Shown here: positions 62,418 to 64,000 of the stretch, piece by piece | Layout: the number at the start of each line of letters is the position of its first letter | Position numbering within the stretch: the first letter of the stretch is position 1 | Assembly (NCBI GenBank): GCA_022225965.2 | Contig: JAKJXP020000111.1 | Coordinates: forward strand, 1 to 64,000 | Reading direction: 5' to 3' | Length of the DNA stretch: 64,000 nt | Source: Diatrype stigma | Lineage: Eukaryota; Ascomycota; Sordariomycetes; Xylariales; Diatrypaceae | Notes under the pieces: model-generated | Seen by the model: only the letters and a program-made list of their open reading frames with translations | What the model was told of the DNA's origin: nothing | Database searches by the model: none | Made by a program: the position numbers and the translations under genes

Positions 62418-64000
62418 GATGGCAGTGATTCACTCCAGCAGGTTTGATGTTTGGGGTGGGTGATGCGATGCTGATGGTGAGGGTGATGGGCGATGGCAAT
62501 GGCGATGGCGATGGCGATGTGAATGGCGATGGGGGAAGGTGGTGGAGTGTTGTATTTGTTTTGGTTTGGTACGTAGGGGATTTAAGTCCTTGTCAAGGCG
62601 GGGTGGGTTGTTTTTGACTGGGGGACGGGAGGGACAAGTACCCAAACTGCCTAATAAAAAGTGGCTTCCCTATTGTTGTAGTCGAGCTATAGAGGTATGG
62701 ATGGATGGATGTATGTATGTATGCAGTGATAACGGGGGAGAAAAATGGGGGGTAGTATAAAAGGCCTGGGTGTGTTGGGTTGGACGTCTGTACGTCTGCA
62801 CGTTCGTCTCTGTCTGCTTGGACCAGTCTTTGGACGCAGATTCAAGGCTACCTGCCTAGGTAGAGTCCGGTTTCTTGATAGGACGATACCTGTTGCTTCG
62901 TCTTCTATGATTCCTCGATGGGGGCAAAGTGGCAAGAACCGCGTGGGAAAAGGAGAAGAGGAGGAAGGAAGAAAATGCTAAGGCCGTCAAGTGGGGATAA
63001 AGTCTTATTAGTACCTACATACCTACATAGTAGGTACATACATGCATATTGTATGCAGATTCAAGTGTTAGTTTCCTCAATTCAATGTACCTAAGGCAGC
63101 ACAAGGTACCTACGTAGTCTAAGTCTCTGTGCAGGTGCAGGTGCAGGTGCAGGTGGCTCTCTGGCTCTCTGGCTTTCTGCCATCTCAGTCTAACTATGTA
63201 GCTCTCTAGCTTCCTGTGGCTTTCTTTCTGTCTCGGGGTGTGTAATAAGATGGCATGGAGAATTCAGAATTTACATGCACTTGGTTTCGCTTTCAACCTG
63301 AATGCGGGCCTTGCCCTGTTCTCCCTTAGGCAGTCAGGCAGTGCGGGATGAAGGAGGTAGCATTCATCAGACTCTTCGTGGGCTAGGCGCACTCACGCAC
63401 TGATAAGTCATGCTGCTGCATGTAGATACTGAAATACAAATGCAACCTGAAACCCCTCGAAAGCCGCGGAATGCATAAGGCTAGCTCGTGTCCAAAAAGT
63501 CAGACATGCGATAACTGAAGGTAGGTTGTGCCAATCGGCAATCATGTGACAGCGTGGGGGTTTCTTCTTAAAGTGGAATCTTGGCATACGCGCCTCGAAC
63601 GCGTCTGCTACCAAAGCAGCGAGCAGCGGAAGTCACACCCAGTAATGAGAGACGAATCAAAGGGTGAGCATTATCACAAACCCACAAATTCGAATGGACG
63701 CTCCAATAGCATCTTGACCCAGGCTCCCTGAATATCTGATTCTAGCCCGTAAGAGAAGAAAGCAGGAACCGGGAAACAGACTCTTGCGGTATTCCAAGCA
63801 TGCACTTGGAACCAACCTTCGTCCGGCCAAGTCGTTGAACACTTTTGCTGGGAGCATTCGATGCGGCCCTCCTCCATTCCCAGGATACTGTTCTCGATAT
63901 TTCTTGGCTGTCTGAGAGGAAAGCGATCCTGGTCTTAGAGATGTTATCACAACGAGGCACTAGGGGTGCAAAGGAGCCTCCCCCTGGATTTTCCACCATC
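62418..64000. other. Upstream region of importin alpha to window edge
   Basis: The first 150 bases contain a GATGGC/GGCGAT hexamer run (about 62480-62535), likely in the importin leader. A TGGATGGATG/TGTATG run (about 62697-62725) and a GGTGCA hexamer run (about 63133-63157) follow. No gene reaching the right edge is recognisable; the frames after 63400 are short and unsupported. Confidence 0.5.

Noticed and set aside
63585..63640. tRNA-like T arm on the minus strand (5-bp stem with TTCGAGG loop) and a nearby 5-bp hairpin
   Set aside because: No acceptor stem pairs at the proper distance and no D arm is present, so this is not a credible tRNA.

Overview
The window is nuclear DNA from a filamentous ascomycete, most likely a Sordariomycete; the genus cannot be named from sequence alone. 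The evidence is short spliceosomal introns (mostly 47-200 nt, GTAAGT/GTACGT donors, CAG/TAG acceptors), GC-rich exons, families typical of Pezizomycotina (SAT4-type rhodopsin-fold membrane protein, fungal Zn2Cys6 factor, nimE-type cyclin B, EF-hand aspartate/glutamate carrier), and long gene-poor spacers full of short TACCTAGGTA-like words. I could rebuild 13 protein genes with phase-consistent exon joins. I saw no rRNA, convincing tRNA, CRISPR array or transposon gene.

Layout: HRD1 ubiquitin ligase (629-3373, -) and a cytochrome P450 (5068-7735, +) are divergent. The P450 converges on a Ca2+-regulated mitochondrial aspartate/glutamate carrier (8631-10904, -). A spacer with a dense GATA-site cluster and an assembly gap leads to a SAT4-type seven-TM protein (14067-15869, -). 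Then come kynurenine formamidase (19672-20921, +), a secreted S10 serine carboxypeptidase (22364-24450, +) and a Dal5/ACS-type MFS permease (26030-27601, -).

A 6.5-kb gene-free stretch precedes a Zn2Cys6 protein with its zinc cluster near the C terminus (34129-36244, -). An 8.2-kb spacer separates it from divergent B-type cyclin (44430-47071, +). Further right are an AT-hook/HMGA-like protein with paired MluI cell-cycle boxes (49310-50373, +), aprataxin (51343-52532, -) divergent from a DHX57-type UBA-RWD-DExH helicase (53132-57903, +), and importin alpha (60458-62417, -).

Most genes are housekeeping: ER-associated degradation, redox shuttle and amino-acid metabolism, tryptophan catabolism, mitosis, DNA-end repair, translation or RNA remodelling, and nuclear import. 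There is no biosynthetic cluster: the P450 stands without a backbone enzyme. The most interesting signals are regulatory and structural: clustered GATA sites upstream of the carrier, paired ACGCGT boxes, a two-codon uORF whose stop overlaps the start of the Zn2Cys6 gene, very small coding exons, and low-complexity insertions inside three otherwise conserved enzymes. I did not find a wholly new multi-gene system.
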